Source of the DNA: Solobacterium sp.
Lineage (GTDB): Bacteria; Bacillota_I; Bacilli_A; Erysipelotrichales; Erysipelotrichaceae
DNA: 34,503 nucleotides
Assembly (NCBI GenBank): GCA_022486935.1
Contig: JAKVJO010000013.1
Location: 1 to 34,503, forward strand
Direction of reading: 5' to 3'
Shown: piece after piece, positions 7,622 to 15,165 of the stretch
Layout: each line of letters opens with the position of its first letter
Numbering within the stretch: the stretch's first letter is position 1
The notes under the pieces: generated by a model
What the model was told of the DNA's origin: nothing
Databases searched by the model: none
What the model saw: the letters and a program-made list of their open reading frames with translations, nothing else
Position numbers and translations under genes: made by a program

Positions 7622-10413
7622 TGAAGCAGTATATTGTGACCGGCATGAGCTGTGCAGCCTGCCAGGCACATGTGGAAAAGGCGGTCAGGGCAGTGACGGG
7701 AGTTACTTCCTGCACGGTCAGTCTGTTGACCAATTCCATGCGTGTAGAGGGCGATGCGGCACCTGAAGCAGTCATCCTGGCGGTTCAGAAAGCCGGCTAT
7801 GATGCACAGCTGAAAGACGGCACCCGAACAAGATCCTCGGCAAGTGATCAACTGCAGGCAGAAGAAGCTGCCCTGGAAGACAGGGAAACACCGGTGCTGA
7901 AACGCAGATTGATTACATCCATTGGATTTCTGCTGGTGCTGATGTATATCTCCATGGGCTACAACATGTGGGGATGGCCGGTACCTTCGTTTCTGGATCA
8001 CAACATGATGGCACTGGCCCTGACGCAGCTGCTCCTTGCCTCAGCAGTGATGATCATCAATGGCAAGTTCTTTACCAGCGGCTTCAAATCACTGTTTGGC
8101 GGGGATCCGAATATGGACACGCTGGTCGCACTTGGATCTTCCGTATCCTTTGGCTGGAGTGTCTATGTGATGTACCGGATGACCGGTGTCATGAGTGACA
8201 TGGCATCCATGATGGAGCTCTATCATAATGAACTCTACTTTGAATCAGCTGCCATGATTCCGACACTGATTACAGTCGGCAAAATGCTGGAGGCCCGTTC
8301 CAAGGGGAAGACCACCAGTGCCCTGAAAGGACTGATGAAGCTTTCTCCGAAGACGGCAGTGCTGATCAAAGACGGTAAAGAAGTAACCGTGGATATTGAT
8401 GAAGTACAGGTCGGCGACCTGTTTGCCGTCAGACCTGGTGAATCGATTCCGGTAGACGGAATCATTGTGGAAGGAAGTTCTTCCATCAACGAGTCCATGC
8501 TGACAGGTGAATCGATTCCAAGAGATGTCAAAGCCGAGGATCATGTCTCTGCTGCAACCATTAACACCACTGGATATCTCAGATGCAGGGCAGAGCGGAT
8601 CGGGGAAGATACTGCACTGGCTGAAATCATCAACATGGTCAGTGATGCGGCCGCAACCAAAGCGCCGATTGCCAAAGCGGCAGATCAAGTGTCTGCGATC
8701 TTCGTTCCGGCAGTGATGATCATTGCGGCTGTTACAACTGTTGGCTGGCTGCTTGCCGGACAGACTGCTGCCTATGCACTGGAACGCGGTCTCTCCGTAC
8801 TGGTCATCTCGTGTCCGTGTGCACTGGGACTTGCGACTCCGGTTGCCATCATGGTCGGTAACGGCCGCGGTGCCAATGCGGGAATTCTGTTCAAGACTTC
8901 TGAAGCACTGGAGAATACCGGCAGGACAGAGATTGTTGCTCTGGATAAAACAGGTACAATTACCTCCGGTGTACCGGAAGTGACAGATATCATTCCATCT
9001 TCCGGCATTACAGAACAGCAGCTGATCCAGAAGGCAGCCTCACTGGAATCGCGGTCTGAACATCCGCTTGCCAAAGCAGTGATGAAGAAGGCCAAAGAGG
9101 AAGGAATCACAGCAGAAGAAGTCACCGACTTTGAAGCGATGCCGGGAAGCGGTCTTTTAGCAATACTGAATGGACGCAGGATCAGCGGCGGCAGCCGCAC
9201 CAGCATGGAGCAGCAGATCAAGATGGATGAAGCAATCCTGAAGCGGTCTGATGAACTGGCTTCCTCCGGCAAGACACCGCTGTTCTTTGCAGAGAATGGA
9301 ACACTGCTTGGAATCATTGCAGTTGCCGATGCGATCCGTGAGGATTCCCGCAAGGCCATCCAGCAGCTGAAGCAGCAGGGGATCGAAGTGGTTATGATTA
9401 CCGGTGATGCAAAGCGGACTGCTGAAGCGATTGCCAGACAGGCAGGTGTTGATGAGGTGATTGCCGGTGTACTGCCGCAGGGAAAGCAGCAGGTCATTGA
9501 ACTGCTGAAACAGCGCGGCAGAACAGCCATGGTCGGTGATGGAATCAATGATGCGCCGGCACTGACTGCGGCGGATGTCGGTATTGCGATTGGGGCCGGC
9601 ACGGATGTGGCAATTGATGCGGCAGACGTGGTATTGATGAAGAGCCGGCTGAGTGATGTGCCATCAGCGATCCGCCTGAGCCGGGCAGTGCTGAAGAACA
9701 TCCATGAGAATCTCTTCTGGGCATTCTTCTACAACATCATCTGTATCCCGCTTGCGGCAGGGTTATATGCATGGAAGCTGAATCCGATGATTGCGGCTGC
9801 GGCAATGAGTCTTTCCAGCGTGACCGTTGTCAGTAACGCATTGCGTCTGAATCTGTTCCATCTGGAAGATGCGGGAAAAGACAGGCCGTCAAAACATCAC
9901 GCCCGTCCGGCAACCAAAGCAGAAAAGGACCAGTTGAATGCATTGATGAATCCGGTCTGCCCGATCAGCAGTGCATCAGAAAAAGAAACAGTACTGATTC
10001 AGTGTATGATGTGTGAGCACTGTGAAGCAGCGATCAGTAAAGCGCTGATGAAGATAGATGGCATCACCTCTGTAAAGGCAGACCATGCCAATGGGACTGC
10101 AGTGATTGAAGTGACGCATCCAGTCAGTGAAGCAGATTTGAAAAAGGCGGTAGAAGCCGCCGGATATGAATATGCCGGAATCGGCAGGAAAGAGGAAATG
10201 AATATGGAAAAGACTTTGAAGATTGAAGGAATGATGTGCGGACACTGTGAAGCTAACGTCAAGAAAGCACTGGAGAAGATCGATGGTGTCGTATCCGCAA
10301 CAGCCGACCATGAGGCAGGTACAGCAGTTGTTACCCTGAATAAGGAGGTTGACAATGCAGTGCTGAAGAAGGCAGTCGAAGACGAGGACTACAAAGTAAC
10401 TGCCATTGACTGA
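7618..10413 (+). CDS. copA: Cu(I)-exporting P1B-ATPase with two C-terminal HMA domains
   Basis: A 931-residue P1B-1 copper pump. In order: one N-terminal heavy-metal-associated domain (C12, C15); membrane helices; actuator TGES (296-299); CPC metal site (C399, C401); phosphorylation site DKTGT (D443); ATP-binding hinge GDGINDAP (640-647); last helices with the Cu(I) signatures YN and MSLSS. The pump core ends near 745. After a His/Lys-rich linker it carries two further HMA domains (C799/C802 in CMMCEHC; C874/C877 in MMCGHC), where most bacterial CopA proteins have none. M863 (nt 10204) is preceded by AGAGGA at 7 bases, so the last domain may also be made alone. It is coupled to csoR by ATGA. 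Confidence 0.95.
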   Translation: MMKQYIVTGMSCAACQAHVEKAVRAVTGVTSCTVSLLTNSMRVEGDAAPEAVILAVQKAGYDAQLKDGTRTRSSASDQLQAEEAALEDRETPVLKRRLITSIGFLLVLMYISMGYNMWGWPVPSFLDHNMMALALTQLLLASAVMIINGKFFTSGFKSLFGGDPNMDTLVALGSSVSFGWSVYVMYRMTGVMSDMASMMELYHNELYFESAAMIPTLITVGKMLEARSKGKTTSALKGLMKLSPKTAVLIKDGKEVTVDIDEVQVGDLFAVRPGESIPVDGIIVEGSSSINESMLTGESIPRDVKAEDHVSAATINTTGYLRCRAERIGEDTALAEIINMVSDAAATKAPIAKAADQVSAIFVPAVMIIAAVTTVGWLLAGQTAAYALERGLSVLVISCPCALGLATPVAIMVGNGRGANAGILFKTSEALENTGRTEIVALDKTGTITSGVPEVTDIIPSSGITEQQLIQKAASLESRSEHPLAKAVMKKAKEEGITAEEVTDFEAMPGSGLLAILNGRRISGGSRTSMEQQIKMDEAILKRSDELASSGKTPLFFAENGTLLGIIAVADAIREDSRKAIQQLKQQGIEVVMITGDAKRTAEAIARQAGVDEVIAGVLPQGKQQVIELLKQRGRTAMVGDGINDAPALTAADVGIAIGAGTDVAIDAADVVLMKSRLSDVPSAIRLSRAVLKNIHENLFWAFFYNIICIPLAAGLYAWKLNPMIAAAAMSLSSVTVVSNALRLNLFHLEDAGKDRPSKHHARPATKAEKDQLNALMNPVCPISSASEKETVLIQCMMCEHCEAAISKALMKIDGITSVKADHANGTAVIEVTHPVSEADLKKAVEAAGYEYAGIGRKEEMNMEKTLKIEGMMCGHCEANVKKALEKIDGVVSATADHEAGTAVVTLNKEVDNAVLKKAVEDEDYKVTAID
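10204..10413 (+). CDS. Possible CopZ-like chaperone from internal start in copA
   Basis: In frame with copA, ATG 10204 is preceded by AGGAA (10186) and AGAGGA (10191-10196), ideal spacing for initiation. The product would be 69 residues, the standard size of a free CopZ copper chaperone, with MMCGHC (C12, C15 of the short form) and the HMA fold. It could be produced in addition to full-length CopA, or the site may be a relic of a separate copZ gene that fused to copA by loss of its stop. Expression is not demonstrable from sequence. Confidence 0.45.
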   Translation: MEKTLKIEGMMCGHCEANVKKALEKIDGVVSATADHEAGTAVVTLNKEVDNAVLKKAVEDEDYKVTAID

Positions 10414-10467
10414 GCCATGCATGCACAACTGTGCTAGGATGGATACTGGAAATCGAGGAATATCAAT

Positions 10468-11550
10468 ATGCTGAGTAAAACACGTCTTGCCAATGTCATG
10501 GACCAGCTGCACAGCAATGGTGCTGAGCAGATGCTGGTCACAGATCCGGTTGCCATCTTCTATCTCACCGGGAAGTGGATTCATCCGGGAGAACGTTTTC
10601 TGTCACTGCTGCTGAAACAGGGGCAGAAGCCGGTGCTGTTTCTCAATGAACTGTTCCGGTTTGAAGAAGAGATCGGTGTTGACAAGGTTTATATCACAGA
10701 TACGACAGATCTTGTTGCAGTACTGAAACAGTATGTCAATCCCGATGGAGTATTGGGCATTGATAAACAGATGGCTGCCAGATTCCTGCTGCAGATGATT
10801 GACGCAAAGATCGCTGCCGGCTTTATCAACAGTTCAATTGCCATTGACCATGTCCGCTCCATCAAGGATGAAACAGAAATTGAACTGATGAGACACTCCT
10901 CCCTGATCAACGATCAGGCCATGGTGCAGTTCAAGGCTTTGATTCATGAAGGCGTCTATGAAGATGAAGTGGCTGCACAGTGCATGGGGATCTATAAAGC
11001 CCTGGGTGCCGAAGCTTACTCATTTGATCCGATTGTGGCTTTTGGTGCCAACTCCGCAGATCCGCATCATATGCCGGATCATACACAGCTGAAAGAAGGG
11101 GATACCGTTCTCTTCGATGTCGGCTGCCGCTACCATGACTACTGCTCCGATATGACCAGGACGTTCTTCTATAAGAAGGCACCGGCTGCGGAACACCGCA
11201 ATGTCTATGAACTGGTGAAACAGGCAAACCAGTCAGCAGAGGATATGCTGAAGCCGGGCATTGAGCTATGCAAAGTGGATGCCATGGCCCGTGATATTAT
11301 CACCGATGGCGGATACGGAAAAGACTTCACTCACCGGCTTGGTCACTTTATCGGAATTGAAGATCATGACTTCGGAGATGTATCAGCTGCCAATCATAAC
11401 CTGACTGCTGCAGGAAATATCTTTTCCATTGAACCGGGGATCTATTCCACAAAGCAGATCGGTGTACGGCTGGAAGATCTGGTGCTGATTACCGCAGATG
11501 GCCATGAGGTGCTGAACCATTATTCCAAAGAGATTGAGGTCATTGAATAG
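10468..11550 (+). CDS. M24 aminopeptidase P / Xaa-Pro peptidase family protein
   Basis: A 360-residue cytoplasmic pita-bread metallopeptidase. An N-terminal creatinase-like domain (about 5-130) is followed by the M24 catalytic domain with the complete two-metal ligand set: D217 (FDVGC), D228 (SDMTRTF), H293 (GHFIG), E322 (IEPGIY) and E336 (VRLEDL). Family members cleave Xaa-Pro bonds in peptides, either at the N-terminus or as dipeptidases; the exact class is not readable. GAGGA precedes ATG 10468. It is closed by a strong terminator at 11551, so it is transcribed either alone or by readthrough from copA 54 bases upstream. Confidence 0.88.
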   Translation: MLSKTRLANVMDQLHSNGAEQMLVTDPVAIFYLTGKWIHPGERFLSLLLKQGQKPVLFLNELFRFEEEIGVDKVYITDTTDLVAVLKQYVNPDGVLGIDKQMAARFLLQMIDAKIAAGFINSSIAIDHVRSIKDETEIELMRHSSLINDQAMVQFKALIHEGVYEDEVAAQCMGIYKALGAEAYSFDPIVAFGANSADPHHMPDHTQLKEGDTVLFDVGCRYHDYCSDMTRTFFYKKAPAAEHRNVYELVKQANQSAEDMLKPGIELCKVDAMARDIITDGGYGKDFTHRLGHFIGIEDHDFGDVSAANHNLTAAGNIFSIEPGIYSTKQIGVRLEDLVLITADGHEVLNHYSKEIEVIE

Positions 11551-11573
11551 GAGCTGGAAACAGCTTCTTTTTT
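11551..11573 (+). terminator. Intrinsic terminator of the M24 peptidase gene
   Basis: AGCTG / CAGCT stem with a GAAA tetraloop directly after the stop codon, followed by TCTTTTTTTC. Confidence 0.88.
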
Positions 11574-11617
11574 CTGGAGTGTGAAACAATGATCTTTCTT
11601 GCGGTTTGCCATATTCG

Positions 11618-11632
11618 GGATTAACATAATCC
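11618..11632 (+). promoter_or_regulatory. Palindrome upstream of the MATE gene
   Basis: A perfect inverted repeat GGATTA-ACA-TAATCC, 36 bases before the MATE start and overlapping a CATAAT -10-like sequence. It could be an operator for a local repressor; no regulator gene is adjacent. Confidence 0.4.
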
Positions 11633-11668
11633 TATTGTTTTGAGAAAGAAATGGGGAGGGATTATGAC

Positions 11669-13042
11669 ATGCCGAAGACTGTTTCAAAACCGATGACCGA
11701 GGGCAATATCCTGAAGGAAATCATCATCTTCTCCCTGCCTCTGATTCTCGGAAATCTGTTTCAGCAGGCGTATAACCTGGTGGATACATCCATTGTCGGA
11801 AAGACCCTCGGATCCAATGCGCTGGCCAGTGTCGGTGTCTCTTCCTCTGTTCAGTTTCTTGTACTTGGTTTCTGCATGGGTGTGGCAATCGGCTTTGCCA
11901 TTCCGGTTGCGACCAAGTTCGGCTCAGGCGACCTGCATGCAATGCGGCAGTATGTCTATATCGGCGGTGTGCTGACAGCGATCATTGCGGCGGTGCTGAC
12001 CGTCTCTACCGTAGTGCTGTGTCCTTCCATCCTGCATCTGCTGGATACGCCGACGGAGATTTATCCGGATGCCTACAGATATCTGGTGACAATCTTTGCC
12101 GGAATTCCCTGCAGTCTTCTCTATAACTACCTGTCCGGTATCCTGCGGGCAATCGGTGATTCCAAAACCCCGTTCATGTTCCTTGCATTCTCGGCAACAT
12201 TGAATATCTTCCTGGATCTCTTCTGTATCATTGTGCTGGATCTTGGCTGTTTCGGTGCGGCAATCGCTACAATCATTTCCCAGGGCGTCAGCGGTCTGCT
12301 GTGTCTGATCCTGATTCTTCGTAAGTTCGAAGTGCTTCATCTGAGAAAAGAGGATCGTGTCTTTGACCATGATATGGCAAAACATGCGCTGAACATGGGC
12401 GTTCCGATGGGACTGCAGTATTCCATTACGGCAATCGGTTCCATGGTCATGCAGACATCAAACAATTCACTGGGTACACTGTATGTCTCAGCCTATGCGG
12501 CAGGCCTCAAGATCAAGCAGTTTGTCATGAGCCCGTTTGATGCATTCGCAACTGCAACAGCAACCTTCTGTTCACAGAACTATGGTGCAGAAAAAACAGA
12601 CCGGATCAAAGAGGGTATCAAGATCGGTCTGGGCATTGCGGTTGGCTACAGTGTCATCGCAACGATTATCATGGTGTTCTTTGGCCGCAGTCTGTCACTG
12701 TTATTCCTGGATGAAAGCAATACACAGATTCTCGATGCGGCTGCCAAGTATCTGAAGTATATCGGTCTGTTCTATTCCCTGCTTGGAATTCTCAATGTCT
12801 CAAGACAGGTCATCCAGGGGCTTGGCTGGAGCCGGCGGGCAATGCTGTCAGGCGCCATTGAAATGGTAGCGAGGATTATTGTCTGTGCAGGATTTACAGG
12901 CACCTTTGGGTTTACTGCAATCTGCTGTGCAGACCAGGTTGCCTGGATCGCAGCAGATCTCTATTGTGTGCCAACCCTGATTTCATGTGTGAAGCACATT
13001 GAGCAGAGTATTGCCATATCCCACGCCTCCGCGATTGAATAA
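11669..13042 (+). CDS. MATE-family multidrug efflux transporter
   Basis: A 457-residue integral membrane protein with about twelve hydrophobic segments in two similar halves, typical of Na+- or H+-driven MATE exporters (NorM/DinF superfamily, VmrA-like). Characteristic blocks include PLILGNLFQQAYNLVDT near the N-terminus and GLKIKQFVMSPFDAFATA in the middle. ATG 11669 is used because GGGGAGGG lies 8 bases upstream; the earlier in-frame ATG 11651 overlaps that ribosome site. Monocistronic, ending at the hairpin at 13046. Substrate cannot be deduced. Confidence 0.9.
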   Translation: MPKTVSKPMTEGNILKEIIIFSLPLILGNLFQQAYNLVDTSIVGKTLGSNALASVGVSSSVQFLVLGFCMGVAIGFAIPVATKFGSGDLHAMRQYVYIGGVLTAIIAAVLTVSTVVLCPSILHLLDTPTEIYPDAYRYLVTIFAGIPCSLLYNYLSGILRAIGDSKTPFMFLAFSATLNIFLDLFCIIVLDLGCFGAAIATIISQGVSGLLCLILILRKFEVLHLRKEDRVFDHDMAKHALNMGVPMGLQYSITAIGSMVMQTSNNSLGTLYVSAYAAGLKIKQFVMSPFDAFATATATFCSQNYGAEKTDRIKEGIKIGLGIAVGYSVIATIIMVFFGRSLSLLFLDESNTQILDAAAKYLKYIGLFYSLLGILNVSRQVIQGLGWSRRAMLSGAIEMVARIIVCAGFTGTFGFTAICCADQVAWIAADLYCVPTLISCVKHIEQSIAISHASAIE

Positions 13043-13045
13043 GAA

Positions 13046-13067
13046 AGCCAGTCTGCTGTGACTGGCT
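13046..13067 (-). terminator. Hairpin between convergent MATE and aldo/keto reductase genes
   Basis: A perfect 8-bp stem AGCCAGTC / GACTGGCT with a 6-base loop. The minus strand continues TTCTTATTC, so it best terminates the leftward reductase gene. It lies immediately after the rightward MATE gene and may act in both directions. Confidence 0.7.
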
Positions 13068-13069
13068 GA

Positions 13070-13843
13070 CTACAATGCATTCTTGATGTGATCCAGTACC
13101 TTCATCTCTTCTTCAGTGAAGTAGAACTTACTCTTTGGCTCAATCGGTTCCGGCCACAGCAGGATACAGTTCTTGGCTTTGATATACTGCTGCAGTACAT
13201 CTGCACAGGATGCCCCGTACTTTGATGCGAGTGTCTTGATTGCCGGCACTTCAAACAGCTGTTCATACTGATCCGGCAGACATCCTTCGGCTTCAATCCG
13301 GTGGTCATGGGCTGAAGTCAGTGTCTCTTCCTGCGGCAGTCCCGGATAGAGATCCACTCTGCCGATCATCGGTGAGATTTCTGCATTTTGAAGCATGGTC
13401 TCAATATCGGTCAGGCCCATGCGGTCGACGCCGATTGCGCGTACCATGCCTTTTTTGTACAGTGTTTCCAGGGCATGCCATGGCTCAGACATCATAGCTG
13501 CATCTCCGCCTGGATTTCTCAGTAACAAGAGATCAATCGAAGTGCGTTCCAGACGCCTCAGTGAGATTTCTGTTTCATGGATGACGCTGTCTTTATCGTT
13601 TTTCTCCGGCGATACTGCACCGGCCAGGATCAGATCATGAGGATCAATACCGCTGCTGCGGATCGCATCTGCGGCAATCTTATCAAAGGTGTGATTCAGG
13701 GGAATCGTCAGATAGCGGCATCCGTGTTCCAGTGCTGTACGGATCTTTGCATCAGCGTCTTCGAGTGCGACGTGTTCTGCATCAAATCCCCAGGTTGGAA
13801 TCGTTACTCCGTTATGCAAAGTAATCGTGTTTGTTTCAGACAT
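13070..13843 (-). CDS. Aldo/keto reductase-like protein lacking the catalytic tetrad
   Basis: A 257-residue protein aligning along its whole length with short bacterial aldo/keto reductases (N-terminal LHNGVTIPTWGF, SLRRLERTSIDLLLL, GMVRAIGVD). The four catalytic positions are all changed by my alignment: Asp is T46, Tyr is H51, Lys is A76 and His is R109. The C-terminal IPKS-type cofactor segment reads WPEP (230-233). It is full length, so it looks like a maintained pseudoenzyme rather than a decayed gene. Its ribosome site GGAGG is 13 bases before the ATG, longer than usual. The function is unknown; oxidoreductase activity should not be assumed. Confidence 0.8.
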   Translation of the reverse strand: MSETNTITLHNGVTIPTWGFDAEHVALEDADAKIRTALEHGCRYLTIPLNHTFDKIAADAIRSSGIDPHDLILAGAVSPEKNDKDSVIHETEISLRRLERTSIDLLLLRNPGGDAAMMSEPWHALETLYKKGMVRAIGVDRMGLTDIETMLQNAEISPMIGRVDLYPGLPQEETLTSAHDHRIEAEGCLPDQYEQLFEVPAIKTLASKYGASCADVLQQYIKAKNCILLWPEPIEPKSKFYFTEEEMKVLDHIKNAL

Positions 13844-13917
13844 GATGGCTGCATTTCCTCCGTGTTTAATTATAGTCTGATATCAGGAAATGATTTCGTG
13901 AATGATGTGTGAAATGA

Positions 13918-13923
13918 TACAAT
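13918..13923 (+). promoter_or_regulatory. Extended -10 element of the HAD gene
   Basis: TGATACAAT (TG-n-TACAAT) ends only 9 bases before the ATG. If used, transcription would begin 2-7 bases before the start codon. No Shine-Dalgarno is present in that interval. Confidence 0.5.
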
Positions 13924-13932
13924 AAAGTCCAT

Positions 13933-14772
13933 ATGGATAAGTATATCTTCTTTGATATTGACGGAACGCTCGTCAGCCATGGCAACCGGACGGTGCCGGA
14001 AAGTGCGAAATGGGCAATCGAGCAGGCACGCAGATCCGGTAATAAGTGTTTTCTATGTACCGGCAGAGCGCATTATATGCAGGATGGTGTAGAGAATCTG
14101 GAAGTGGACGGTGTCATCTGCTCCAACGGCGCCAGTGCAGAGATTGACGGCAAGCGCGTCCTGTCGAGACCGATTCCATCCAATCTGATTCATCAGCTGA
14201 TGAAAGACTGCGAGGAGTGCCATGTCGGCTATTCCCTGCAGGGCTATGACAAAGGCTGGATGAACCAGCTGAACCGCGATATCTTTGCCCGGATGAACCG
14301 TACGCTGCCAAAGGCAATGCAGGAACATTTTAAAAACAGCCGGTATTTTATGCGCGGCCAGAATGATATCAGCACCTATCAGTCTGAGGATATTTACAAA
14401 GTGGATGTCAGCTTCACGGAAGATTCTGATATGCAGAAGTTTTCAGAGCACATGGATCCGCAGCTGAATTTCATCCGTATGCTGTCGATCAACCGGAATA
14501 TGCGGGATGGCGGAGAGATCACCCTGAAGGGAGTTACAAAGGGCACTGCAGCCATTGCCATTACGAAGCAATTCGGCGGGAAACGTGAGGATTCCTACGG
14601 CTTTGGAGATTCATTGAACGATCTGGATCTTCTGAAGCAATGCGGCACTGGAATTGCCATGGGCAATGCAGTGGAGGAGCTCAAGAAATCAGCGGATTTT
14701 GTCACAATGGACATCCTGGATGACGGTATCGCCTGGGCAATGAACTATTTTCATCTCACAAGACAGGCCTGA
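13933..14772 (+). CDS. HAD-superfamily (Cof-type) phosphatase
   Basis: A 279-residue Cof/YidA-type HAD hydrolase that dephosphorylates small phosphorylated metabolites with Mg2+. Motif I is DIDGT (D8, D10), motif II S/T lies in LCTGR near 36-40, and motif IV is GDSLNDLDLL with D226, N229 and D230. A C2-type cap domain occupies about 85-195. The start codon follows an extended -10 by only 9 bases and has no ribosome-binding sequence, so it may be translated from a nearly leaderless mRNA. Downstream, 32 bases separate it from the first tRNA gene. Confidence 0.9.
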   Translation: MDKYIFFDIDGTLVSHGNRTVPESAKWAIEQARRSGNKCFLCTGRAHYMQDGVENLEVDGVICSNGASAEIDGKRVLSRPIPSNLIHQLMKDCEECHVGYSLQGYDKGWMNQLNRDIFARMNRTLPKAMQEHFKNSRYFMRGQNDISTYQSEDIYKVDVSFTEDSDMQKFSEHMDPQLNFIRMLSINRNMRDGGEITLKGVTKGTAAIAITKQFGGKREDSYGFGDSLNDLDLLKQCGTGIAMGNAVEELKKSADFVTMDILDDGIAWAMNYFHLTRQA

Positions 14773-14804
14773 TGAGGTAGAATAATACCTGCAGTCATCA
14801 CTAT

Positions 14805-14879
14805 TCCGGCATAGCCAAGCGGTAAGGCAAGGGACTTTGACTCCCTCATGCGCGTGTTCGAATCACACTGCCGGAGCCA
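14805..14879 (+). tRNA. tRNA-Gln (UUG), copy 1
   Basis: A 75-base cloverleaf with encoded CCA. The acceptor stem is TCCGGCA / TGCCGGA, the D arm contains AGCCAAGCGGTAAGGC, and the anticodon stem AGGGA/TCCCT encloses the loop CTTTGAC, giving anticodon UUG and the usual A37. The discriminator is G73, as expected for tRNA-Gln, with the U1-A72 pair. The T stem GCGTG/CACAC has one C-A mismatch (50-64). Confidence 0.93.
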
Positions 14880-14887
14880 TGACATTG

Positions 14888-14925
14888 AAAACGCTGTTCT
14901 TCCTTCACTGGTTGGGCAGCGTTTT
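14888..14925 (+). terminator. Long hairpin between the two tRNA-Gln genes
   Basis: A perfect 9-bp stem AAAACGCTG / CAGCGTTTT with a 20-base loop, located 9 bases after copy 1. The right arm ends in four T. It could terminate copy 1 or serve as a processing structure in a joint precursor. Confidence 0.45.
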
Positions 14926-14950
14926 ATCATTCTGATGAATCATCAAGTAT

Positions 14951-15025
14951 TCCGGCATAGCCAAGCGGTAAGGCAGGGGATTTTGGATCCCTCATGCGTG
15001 TGTTCGAATCACACTGCCGGAACCA
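14951..15025 (+). tRNA. tRNA-Gln (UUG), divergent copy 2
   Basis: A 75-base cloverleaf with encoded CCA, nearly identical to copy 1 but with concentrated differences. The anticodon loop is TTTTGGA: the anticodon stays UUG, position 37 becomes G, and U32-A38 can pair. Base 27 is G, the T stem is perfect (GTGTG/CACAC), and the discriminator is A73 instead of G73. Structurally intact, but with altered positions that influence decoding and charging. Confidence 0.85.
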
Positions 15026-15165
15026 ATCAAACAATGATTGACTGAATGCAACTCCAGTCAAATATCTGATCATAGTGATAAATCGGAAACTGCAATGCAG
15101 CAAGATAAGTCGAGAAATCCGTTTTGTGCTTCTGTGATAATGGATACTGTCAGGAGGTGAAACAA

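Noticed and set aside
8772-9701. Minus-strand open frame of 309 codons inside copA
   Set aside because: Ser/Ala/Thr-rich shadow of the P-type ATPase reading frame with no start signals.
14848-15045. Open frame of 65 codons across the tRNA region
   Set aside because: It overlaps both tRNA-Gln genes and has no ribosome site.
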